Assembly (NCBI GenBank): GCA_964580235.1
Contig: CAZOJY010000076.1
Span: 1 to 17,696, forward strand
Length of the DNA: 17,696 bases
Reading direction: 5' to 3'
Source: G020348385 sp964580235
GTDB taxonomy: Bacteria > Acidobacteriota > Aminicenantia > Aminicenantales > Aminicenantaceae
The position numbers and the translations under genes are program-made. Below are positions 7,851-13,698 of the stretch, in pieces; the stretch's first letter is position 1, and each line of letters starts with the position of its first letter. The notes beneath the pieces were generated by a model. It was not told where the DNA came from, searched no databases, and saw nothing but the letters and a program-made list of their open reading frames with translations.

Positions 7851-7909
7851 ATCCTCTCACTAAAAGAGGTGAAAAAAGAGGATAATTTTGGGTATACTTA
7901 AGAAGAGGT
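7851..7909 (+). promoter_or_regulatory. leader with one anti-SD element and three AGAGG elements, before the GTPase gene
   Basis: ATCCTCT at 7851-7857 is fully complementary over 7 bases to AGAGGAT at 7877-7883. Its CCTCT core can also pair over 5 bases with AGAGG at 7865-7869 (hairpin with a 7-base loop) and with the AGAGG at 7904-7908, which is the likely ribosome binding site of the GTPase gene. The pairings exclude each other, so the region could switch between an open and a covered ribosome site. Such short purine-rich repeats also arise by chance, so this is suggestive only. Confidence 0.3.
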
Positions 7910-7913
7910 TAAA

Positions 7914-8903
7914 ATGCCGGCAAATCTTCCTCCCCAGTATTTCGAAAAGGAAAAAGAACTAAAAAAAGCAAAATCTCTTCAGGAAAAAATCGGCATCCTG
8001 GAGGAGTTGTTGGCTATCGTTCCCAAACACAAAGGGACAGAAAAACTTCAAGCTCTTTTAAAGACAAAGATTGCCAAGCTCAAAGCCCAAGACCAGAAGA
8101 GACCGGCGGTCGCAAGGCATGCCTCCACATTTCAAATCGAAAAAGCAGGCGCAGGACAGGTGGTCGTCATCGGAGGGCCGAACACAGGAAAGTCTTCTAT
8201 AATCAAGGCATTAACCAACGCCAATCCTGATATCGGAGACTATCCTTTTACCACCCGCATCCCATCTCCTGCTATGATGCCGTACGAGAACATCCAGATC
8301 CAGCTTGTGGATCTGCCTCCCGTCACGCAGGACTATTTCGAATCCTGGCAGTCAGAATTGATTAAAGCGGCCGATGCTGCTTTGCTCGTTCTTGACCTTT
8401 CCCTTCCCGATCCTGCCGATGATTTCATGACCCTGTTGGCCAAACTCGAGGAAAAAAAAATCAAGATTGTTCCGCAGACACAAGCCATCCTTTCGGACAA
8501 GCAACAATTCTTGAAAAAAACTTTGATTATCGGCAGTAAAACCGACCATCCGCAGGCGGAAGACAAGCTAGCCCTCATAAAAGGCTTCGTCGATCCGGAT
8601 TTTCGTCTGCTTTCCGTCTCTGTCTTTCAGGAAAACAGCGTGGAGGAACTAAAAGCACAAGTGTACATCCTCCTCGATATCATCCGTGTTTACAGCAAAA
8701 TTCCAGGAAAAAAAGTGGATCATAATGACCCTTACGTCTTCAAAAAGGGAAGTTCGCTGATGGATATGGCAAAAGCCGTCCACAAAGATTTTGCCCGGAA
8801 ACTGAAGTATGCAAGAATTTGGGGAAAGAATAAATACCAGGGACAAAAAGTCAACCGGAGTTACATCCTCGAGGATGAAGACATCATAGAATTACATATT
8901 TAA
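7914..8903 (+). CDS. TGS-domain GTPase of the DRG/Obg family
   Basis: This 329-residue protein begins with a lysine-rich helical segment (about 8-60, with VPKHKGTEKLQ at 36-46) typical of DRG-like GTPases. The G domain has P-loop GGPNTGKS (87-94), switch I DYPFTT (109-114), a G3 motif reading Asp133-Leu-Pro-Pro136, and G4 SKTD (208-211). The C terminus from about 268 is a TGS domain ending in EDEDIIELHI, a fold also found in ThrRS and SpoT that contacts RNA or the ribosome. DRG proteins act in translation; a ribosome-linked role here is inferred from the family. G3 lacks the glycine of the usual DxxG, so GTP hydrolysis or switch II movement may be altered. ATG 7914 is preceded by AGAGGT (7904-7909), and an in-frame TAA at 7899 rules out a longer start. 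A tRNA follows after 49 bases. Confidence 0.88.
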   Translation: MPANLPPQYFEKEKELKKAKSLQEKIGILEELLAIVPKHKGTEKLQALLKTKIAKLKAQDQKRPAVARHASTFQIEKAGAGQVVVIGGPNTGKSSIIKALTNANPDIGDYPFTTRIPSPAMMPYENIQIQLVDLPPVTQDYFESWQSELIKAADAALLVLDLSLPDPADDFMTLLAKLEEKKIKIVPQTQAILSDKQQFLKKTLIIGSKTDHPQAEDKLALIKGFVDPDFRLLSVSVFQENSVEELKAQVYILLDIIRVYSKIPGKKVDHNDPYVFKKGSSLMDMAKAVHKDFARKLKYARIWGKNKYQGQKVNRSYILEDEDIIELHI

Positions 8904-8911
8904 CTTCAGGC

Positions 8912-8940
8912 TTTACTGATTTTTGATTACCAACTATAAT
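8912..8940 (+). promoter_or_regulatory. promoter of tRNA-Pro
   Basis: -35 TTTACT (8912-8917), a 17-base spacer and a perfect -10 TATAAT (8935-8940) lie just before the tRNA. Transcription would begin near 8947, six bases before the mature 5' end. The stretch between -10 and start is G-rich (TGGTGGG), as is common in stable-RNA promoters under stringent control. ACCAA (8929-8933) and TTGGT (8940-8944) form an inverted repeat around the -10 box, which may or may not matter. Confidence 0.72.
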
Positions 8941-8952
8941 TGGTGGGTGCAT

Positions 8953-9030
8953 CGGGGCGTGGCGCAGTCCGGTCAGCGCACAGCGTTCGGGACGCTGGGG
9001 TCATGGGTTCGAATCCCATCGCCCCGACCA
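8953..9030 (+). tRNA. tRNA-Pro(CGG)
   Basis: This is a complete 78-base tRNA with encoded CCA (9028-9030). The acceptor stem CGGGGCG (8953-8959) pairs with CGCCCCG (9020-9026), and A9027 is the discriminator. The anticodon stem CAGCG/CGCTG encloses loop TTCGGGA with anticodon CGG at 8988-8990, which reads CCG proline codons. The T arm is ATGGG/CCCAT around TTCGAAT. All stems are fully paired. Unlike the CAU tRNA at the left edge, this gene encodes its CCA end. It has its own promoter and lies between a GTPase gene and a convergent DUF362 gene. No integration-site repeat is seen next to it. Confidence 0.97.
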
Positions 9031-9091
9031 TTTATTCTCAGCAGGATTAATAATTCAGGGGGAACGGTATATTATTGTCAATTAAAGTAGC

Positions 9092-10165
9092 TTAAAGTAT
9101 AGTTTCAAGATCATAATCCATCGAACCCAGGCCAATTTCCTCCCCATGTTTGAGCTGTGCGGACCAGTCCACATCGATCGCCTCGCGCAGAAAATCCTTA
9201 TTGTTTGCCTCCAGCAATAAATCGACTGAGGCCTTATCCAGCGCGACCGGATCGAGAGAAGCGGCTATCCCCAAATCAGCAGCGATCACCTTCCCGTTCT
9301 TGGACATACAATCACAATCCTTGGTGATCTTGACCAGGTAGTTGATAAAACCCGCTTTTTTCTTGACGCTCTGCAAAACGGCATAAGCATATTCTGCCAT
9401 TTTCTCTTGTACGCGCAGCGTGTCCCCATCCCAGCGCATTTTGACAGCCCCGGAATTGCAAACCACGAGGCATTCCCCGCATCCGATGCATCTCTCGTCG
9501 ACGATCCGTGCGCTGCCGTCCACCTGGTCGATGGCATTGGCCGGACAATACTCGAAACAGATCGAACAATTCGTACAGACTTTTGCATTCACCCAGGGAT
9601 GGACATCCGAATGCTGTTCGAGTTTCCCGGTTCGGGATGCACACCCCATTCCCAAATTTTTAATCGCTGCGCCAAAACCAGAAAGGATGTGGCCTGTAAA
9701 ATGGCTGAGGCACAAGAGCACGTCGGTATGGAAAAAAGTGTTCGCAATTTTTGCCGATTTGACATGCTTCAGATTCATTTCCACTTCACCACCTTCCCGG
9801 CCGATGAGGCCATCGGCGATGATGACAGGAATCCCCAGAGCTTCCAAAGAAAATCCATGCTGTGCCGCCAACTGGAGATGCGCAACAGAATTGGATCTGT
9901 TGCCGAGATACAGCGTATTCGTGTCCGTCAAGAAAATTTTGGCATTCTTTTTTTTCAGCCCATAAATCAATCGGATCAACCATGAGGGTCTGATGTAGCC
10001 GGTATTTCCTTTCTCTCCGAAGTGGATCTTGATTCCCACGAAATCATCTTTTTTTACGGCATCCTCTAACCCGAGTGCAGCATAAATTCTCCAGGTTTTC
10101 TCAGCCAGGGCTTCGTGATTCTCGTTCTCGGAAGCTGGCAGAAAAAACACTTTACTGGACATCAT
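9092..10165 (-). CDS. DUF362 protein with two [4Fe-4S] ferredoxin sites
   Basis: This 357-residue protein combines a DUF362 core (GIKIHFGEKGNTGYI near 44-58, and LSHFTGHILSGFGAAIKNLGMG near 153-174, interrupted here by position only) with a bacterial-ferredoxin insert. The insert has Cys197-x2-Cys200-x2-Cys203-x3-Cys207-Pro and Cys226-x2-Cys229-x2-Cys232-x3-Cys236, enough for two [4Fe-4S] clusters; the second lacks the usual Pro after the last Cys (Asn instead). A further Cys284-Asp-Cys286 motif follows in the DUF362 part and may bind metal or take part in redox chemistry. No signal peptide or membrane helix is seen, so it is probably a cytoplasmic electron-transfer or redox protein; the substrate is unknown. 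Two ATGs lie in tandem at the start, behind GAGAGAGAGG. It is transcribed away from the ABC operon and ends 61 bases from tRNA-Pro. Confidence 0.88.
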   Translation of the reverse strand: MMSSKVFFLPASENENHEALAEKTWRIYAALGLEDAVKKDDFVGIKIHFGEKGNTGYIRPSWLIRLIYGLKKKNAKIFLTDTNTLYLGNRSNSVAHLQLAAQHGFSLEALGIPVIIADGLIGREGGEVEMNLKHVKSAKIANTFFHTDVLLCLSHFTGHILSGFGAAIKNLGMGCASRTGKLEQHSDVHPWVNAKVCTNCSICFEYCPANAIDQVDGSARIVDERCIGCGECLVVCNSGAVKMRWDGDTLRVQEKMAEYAYAVLQSVKKKAGFINYLVKITKDCDCMSKNGKVIAADLGIAASLDPVALDKASVDLLLEANNKDFLREAIDVDWSAQLKHGEEIGLGSMDYDLETIL

Positions 10166-10186
10166 TTATCTTTGCCTCTCTCTCTT

Positions 10187-10215
10187 CTGATAGTTTCAAA
10201 TTCAGATTCTGTCGA
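10187..10215 (-). promoter_or_regulatory. possible promoter of the DUF362 gene
   Basis: On the - strand, TCGACA (10215-10210, five of six -35 bases), 17 bases, then TATCAG (10192-10187, four of six -10 bases). The start would fall near 10180, leaving a leader of only about 15 bases that still includes AGAGG. A second candidate, TTGATT-17-GAAAAT, lies further up. The evidence is weak. Confidence 0.33.
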
Positions 10216-10308
10216 AAGGATACTTCCTCATTTTCCTCCATAACTCCCGATAAATCAAGACAGAATAAAAACCTACATGTAATACTTTCTTTACCTGTAT
10301 CCATAATA

Positions 10309-10314
10309 TATAAT
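10309..10314 (+). promoter_or_regulatory. -10 box of the ABC operon promoter
   Basis: This is a perfect TATAAT, 51 bases before the ATPase start codon, in the spacer between the divergent DUF362 gene and the operon. The hexamer 17 bases upstream (TTTCTT) is a poor -35 match, so the promoter may need an activator or may be weak. A start near 10321 would give a leader of about 44 bases that includes the inverted repeat before the ribosome site. Confidence 0.4.
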
Positions 10315-10327
10315 GAATCAAAAAAAT

Positions 10328-10353
10328 ATCCCGGGCGCAAGAATATGCGGGAT
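10328..10353 (+). promoter_or_regulatory. inverted repeat directly before the ribosome site of the ABC operon
   Basis: ATCCCG (10328-10333) is the exact reverse complement of CGGGAT (10348-10353), with a 14-base loop in which GCA/TGC could add inner pairs. The right arm ends exactly where the Shine-Dalgarno GGAG (10354-10357) begins. In RNA it could limit ribosome access; in DNA it could be an operator. A 6-bp repeat is short, so function is uncertain. Confidence 0.35.
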
Positions 10354-10364
10354 GGAGACTCGAC

Positions 10365-11291
10365 ATGTTAAGGATTGAGCACCTTTCCAAAACGTTCGAT
10401 ACCATTAAAGCCGTGGACGACATTTCCCTGGAGATCCAGAAAGGAGAGATTTTCGGATTCTTGGGCCCGAACGGCGCAGGAAAAACGACGGCCATATCCA
10501 TGATCGCCGGCCTCCTCAGGCCTGACTCTGGGAAGATCGTCGTTGATTCCATGAATTTAGAAAATAATCTCAGGAGCATAAAAAAAATCATGGGAATCGT
10601 TCCCCAGGATATGGCCTTCTATGATGAGCTGTCTGCCAGAGAAAATCTCCTTTTTTGGGGAAAGCTTCAGGGCGTCAAGAGGAAAATTCTTGAGACGCGC
10701 ATCGAGGCTTATCTCAAGGCAACCGGACTCCTCGGAAGAGAGCGTGATCTGTTGAAAAAATATTCAGGAGGGATGAAGAGGAGAATCAATCTTATCATAG
10801 GCCTTATCCACCAGCCCAAGCTCCTCCTTCTGGACGAACCGACCATCGGCATCGATATCCAAACCCGGCTCAACATCTACCGCCTCATCAAAGAAGCATC
10901 AACTCAGGAGACGACCATTCTTTACACCACACACAACCTGCAGGAAGCCGAAGAGCTCTGCCACCGCATCGCTATCATGGATCATGGCAAGATCCTGGCG
11001 GTTGGGACATTAAAGGAATTGATCCAGATCGTGGGAGAAAAAGATATCATCATCATCAGCGGAAAATTCAGCGTGGACCAGGGGCGAAAAATCAGCTCCT
11101 CATTCAAAGAGGCCACCGTTCTCTCATTAAAGGAGGGAAAAATGATGCTGTCTCTCGAGGCATCCAAAAAAATGCCGCTGCTGCTGGAAGAATTTTTCAA
11201 GCAGAGCATCGGAATCGATGATGTTTCGATAAAGCAGCCCAACCTCGAGAGTGTTTTCCTCAAACTGACAGGAAGAGAACTTCGGGAATGA
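10365..11291 (+). CDS. ABC-2 type transporter, ATP-binding subunit
   Basis: This 308-residue ABC ATPase powers the membrane subunits encoded just downstream. Walker A is GPNGAGKT (34-41), the Q loop Gln81, the signature YSGGM (133-137, in place of LSGGQ), Walker B LLLLDEP (153-159) with catalytic Glu158, and the switch His190. The C-terminal extension of about 80 residues after the ABC core is usual for CcmA/DrrA-like subunits of ABC-2 exporters. The ATG is preceded by GGAG (10354-10357). The stop overlaps the start of the first permease in ATGA (11288-11291), which indicates translational coupling. The substrate could be a drug, lipid or polymer; nothing in the sequence decides it. There is no periplasmic adaptor gene in the operon. 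Confidence 0.95.
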   Translation: MLRIEHLSKTFDTIKAVDDISLEIQKGEIFGFLGPNGAGKTTAISMIAGLLRPDSGKIVVDSMNLENNLRSIKKIMGIVPQDMAFYDELSARENLLFWGKLQGVKRKILETRIEAYLKATGLLGRERDLLKKYSGGMKRRINLIIGLIHQPKLLLLDEPTIGIDIQTRLNIYRLIKEASTQETTILYTTHNLQEAEELCHRIAIMDHGKILAVGTLKELIQIVGEKDIIIISGKFSVDQGRKISSSFKEATVLSLKEGKMMLSLEASKKMPLLLEEFFKQSIGIDDVSIKQPNLESVFLKLTGRELRE

Positions 11292-12541
11292 AAAACGTAT
11301 TTCATCTCATCCAGAAGGATTTCAAGAGAAAATGGCGTAATCCGGTCATCATCCTGGGATTCCTGCTCATTCCGGTCGTCTTTACCTTCATTTTCGGAAT
11401 CGTATTTGGTTCCTCAGAAGAACAAATTCTTCCCCAGGTGTCGGTTCTTGTCGCGGATAAGGATGGAAGCATCTTTTCCCAACTCCTCCTATCAGCTTTG
11501 AGTCAGGGAGAGCTGAAAAAATTCATGAAAATCGAAGCCGTCGAAGAAGAACAGGGCCGCAGACTCCTGGATAAGGGGAAGGCCTCTGCATTGTTGATTA
11601 TTCCCGAAAATTTTGGGGATGACGCCTGGAAGGGCCGGACAACGGAACTCCTCCTCCTCAAGAATCCATCCGAACAGTTCCTCCCTCAGATCGCCGAGGA
11701 GGTCGTGGATACAGGCAGCCTCCTGTTTTCCGCCCTGTTCTCTGTATTCTCCGATGAATTTACCGTCCTCCAAAATATTATCGACAGAGGAGAGTTTTCC
11801 GATCTGGATATTACAGACCTCTCGATTCAGGTCAAAAATAGATTGGAAGGAGTCGGAAAATTCATCTTCCCGCCCGTGATTTCCCTGAAGCAGCAAACTG
11901 TTTCAGAAAAAAAAGAAGAAAATGTCCCCTCTTTAACCGTCCAGAGCTATATCCTCCCGGCCATTGCCATCATGTTCCTGCTGTTCATCTGCAACATCGT
12001 ATTTGAAGACATGCTCAGAGAAAAAGAGAAGGGGACATTGCTGAGGATGAGTGTGTCATCGATGAAATTGTCAGAATTTATCTGGAGCAAGACCATCACA
12101 TCGGCCATGATCGGGATCATTTGCACCCTGGCGCTGATAGCCGTAGGGCGAATCATCTTTGCCATCCACTGGGGAAATATCTTTCTCGTCCTTTTGATCG
12201 TTTGCTGCCTCAATATCATGTTGGCCGGGTTTATCGCCTTCATCTACTCTTTTATCCGCACCGAACGACAGGCGGGCGCTGTTCTCTCATCAGTCATACT
12301 CACAATGTCCATGCTGGGAGGGAGTATGATGCCGGTGGAAAACTTCCCGCCTTTCATTCAGAAGATTTCGCACTTCACGTTAAACTACTGGGGACTCGAA
12401 GCGTTCCATAAAGCTATTCAAAAAGATCCCATCAGCGATATTATCCCCATCCTATTGGGCATGCTGGGTGTGGGAATTCTCTTTTCGTTCGTGGGGTCGT
12501 ACTTTATGAAGAAAAATTTGAGAAAAGGCCTTTTGAAATGA
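11288..12541 (+). CDS. ABC-2 type permease, first subunit
   Basis: This 417-residue membrane protein has the ABC2_membrane_3 layout: an N-terminal helix (about 18-41), a soluble loop of about 180 residues on the outer side, then five hydrophobic segments in the C-terminal half. These begin near YILPAIAIMFLLFICNIVF and end near the last 30 residues (GMLGVGILFSFVGSYF). The loop after the second helix, FEDMLREKEKGTLLRMSVS, resembles the coupling region of this family that contacts the ATPase. It overlaps the upstream ATPase gene and the downstream permease gene by the sequence ATGA at each end, so the three form one tightly coupled operon. It is paralogous in layout to the second permease, so the transporter is probably a heterodimer in the membrane. 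Confidence 0.92.
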   Translation: MKNVFHLIQKDFKRKWRNPVIILGFLLIPVVFTFIFGIVFGSSEEQILPQVSVLVADKDGSIFSQLLLSALSQGELKKFMKIEAVEEEQGRRLLDKGKASALLIIPENFGDDAWKGRTTELLLLKNPSEQFLPQIAEEVVDTGSLLFSALFSVFSDEFTVLQNIIDRGEFSDLDITDLSIQVKNRLEGVGKFIFPPVISLKQQTVSEKKEENVPSLTVQSYILPAIAIMFLLFICNIVFEDMLREKEKGTLLRMSVSSMKLSEFIWSKTITSAMIGIICTLALIAVGRIIFAIHWGNIFLVLLIVCCLNIMLAGFIAFIYSFIRTERQAGAVLSSVILTMSMLGGSMMPVENFPPFIQKISHFTLNYWGLEAFHKAIQKDPISDIIPILLGMLGVGILFSFVGSYFMKKNLRKGLLK

Positions 12542-13668
12542 CATCCTGGACGATTGCCGCAAACGATTTAAAAGTTATATTTAAGGACAAAATGTTCCTG
12601 TTCTGGCTCCTTGTCTTCCCTCTCCTTTTTGCTCTGATTTTTGGACTGGCATTCCGGGAATCAGGCCCCCAAGATGAAAAAGTGACCCTGAATGTGGTGG
12701 ACAGGGATAACAGCTTTCTCTCTCAAGCCTTGATAGATGAGTTGTCTGCAGAAAAATATGCAACAAACCTCCTGGAGAGCCAGGAAGACACCAAGGTCAG
12801 AGCCCTGATCATTCCAGAAAATTTCAGCAAAAATATCTTAGCAGGAGAAAAAGCAGAGCTCATCCTCCAGAAAGAGGAAGGAAGCAACATGGAAGCCTCC
12901 CAGGCCGCCTATTCTCACATCCTCAAAGCCATCATCAAAATCCTGACAAAAATTGTGATTGTCAACCCCCAGAGCGAGCATGATCTCGAACAAAGATACG
13001 AACAGCACACATTCGAGAGGTTGATCGCCCTTAAAACCGAAATGGCTGGGAAACTTCAAACGATACCCGCCGGATTCAATCACTCCATCCCTGCGATAGC
13101 AGTCATGTTCATCCTGTTCACGGTATTTATGTATGGGGGCATCAGCATCGTTCAGGAACGGAACCAAGGACAACTGGAACGGATTTACTTGAGCCCTGCG
13201 ACCTTCACCTCGATTATAGCAGGGAAATGGATAAGCCGGCTCCTCCTGGGAATACTCCAATTTATCATACTTTTTGCTGCGGGCAAAATTTTATTCAAAA
13301 CCTATCTCGGGAATTCTCTTCTGGGGCTTTTTCTCGTGGCGGTTTTCCTCAGCGGGACGGCAGCAGGCATGAGCATCTTTTTCGGGAGCGTGATCAGGAA
13401 GATGGAGGTTCTCATCGTCTTCAATATCCTCGTGGCCAACACCATGTCTGCTTTTGGAGGCTGCTGGTGGCCGATCGAGATCGTGTCTCCTGCCCTGCGA
13501 AAAGCCTCCTTTTTCATGCCCACAGGCTGGGCCATGGATGCCTTCCATAAGCTAATCTTTTTTGGAGAAGGCCTCGAAGCCGTCCTTCCCCACATTCTGG
13601 CACTGTTGGGATTCACACTGGCATTTCTTCTGCTCGCCGTAAAATTTTTCAAACTTCGAAGAACATAA
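12538..13668 (+). CDS. ABC-2 type permease, second subunit
   Basis: This is a 376-residue partner of the first permease with the same layout. It has a first helix at about 19-40 (FLFWLLVFPLLFALIFGLAF), an outer loop of about 140 residues, and five hydrophobic segments starting near SIPAIAVMFILFTVF and ending near ALLGFTLAFLLLAVKFF. A family-like segment, VQERNQGQLERIYLSP, follows the second helix. The loop is about 40 residues shorter than in the first permease and the two differ in most positions, so they have long been separate. The start codon overlaps the stop of the first permease (ATGA at 12538-12541). It is the last gene of the operon; a weak terminator-like hairpin follows, then the converging VIT-VWA gene 30 bases on. 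Confidence 0.92.
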   Translation: MTSWTIAANDLKVIFKDKMFLFWLLVFPLLFALIFGLAFRESGPQDEKVTLNVVDRDNSFLSQALIDELSAEKYATNLLESQEDTKVRALIIPENFSKNILAGEKAELILQKEEGSNMEASQAAYSHILKAIIKILTKIVIVNPQSEHDLEQRYEQHTFERLIALKTEMAGKLQTIPAGFNHSIPAIAVMFILFTVFMYGGISIVQERNQGQLERIYLSPATFTSIIAGKWISRLLLGILQFIILFAAGKILFKTYLGNSLLGLFLVAVFLSGTAAGMSIFFGSVIRKMEVLIVFNILVANTMSAFGGCWWPIEIVSPALRKASFFMPTGWAMDAFHKLIFFGEGLEAVLPHILALLGFTLAFLLLAVKFFKLRRT

Positions 13669-13672
13669 GGGC

Positions 13673-13697
13673 AAAACGGCCGTGTTTTCTTTTGTTT
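13673..13697 (+). terminator. possible weak terminator of the ABC operon
   Basis: AAAACG (13673-13678) can pair with TGTTTT (13683-13688), including one G-T pair, around the loop GCCG, followed by CTTTTGTTT. The stem is AT-rich and the T run is broken, so it would be weak. It is the only candidate in the 30-base space between the operon and the converging VIT-VWA gene. Confidence 0.3.
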
Positions 13698-13698
13698 A

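Larger units (their letters stand above)
7635..7913. other. divergent intergenic region between gyrB and the GTPase gene
   Basis: At 279 bases this is the longest gene-free stretch. The left part holds the - strand gyrB promoter and its leader of about 70 bases. The right part, read on +, is the leader of the GTPase gene. It contains a terminator-like hairpin with a T8 run (7765-7794), a second small hairpin TCCTTT/AAAGGA (7794-7809), and one CCTCT element that can pair with any of three AGAGG elements. I found no promoter for the + direction with both boxes. TATACT at 7893-7898 resembles a -10 box but is too close to the start codon to leave room for the ribosome site. Confidence 0.6.

Noticed and set aside
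7893..7898. TATACT as the -10 box of the GTPase gene
   Set aside because: Transcription would begin at about 7905, inside the ribosome site, and the hexamer 17 bases upstream does not resemble a -35 box.
9082..9099. Direct repeat TTAAAGTA at 9082-9089 and 9092-9099 near tRNA-Pro as an attachment-site trace
   Set aside because: Eight AT-rich bases, not derived from the tRNA 3' end, with no integrase or foreign genes nearby.
9407..9985. Two overlapping open frames of 181 and 192 codons on the + strand opposite the DUF362 gene
   Set aside because: The DUF362 frame carries ferredoxin cysteine motifs and a ribosome site; the antisense frames have neither domain nor a convincing start.
10365..13668. 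The ABC operon as a defence or antibiotic-resistance island
   Set aside because: The subunits are plain ABC-2 exporter parts, with no regulator, toxin, biosynthesis or mobility gene next to them; base composition looks like the neighbours.
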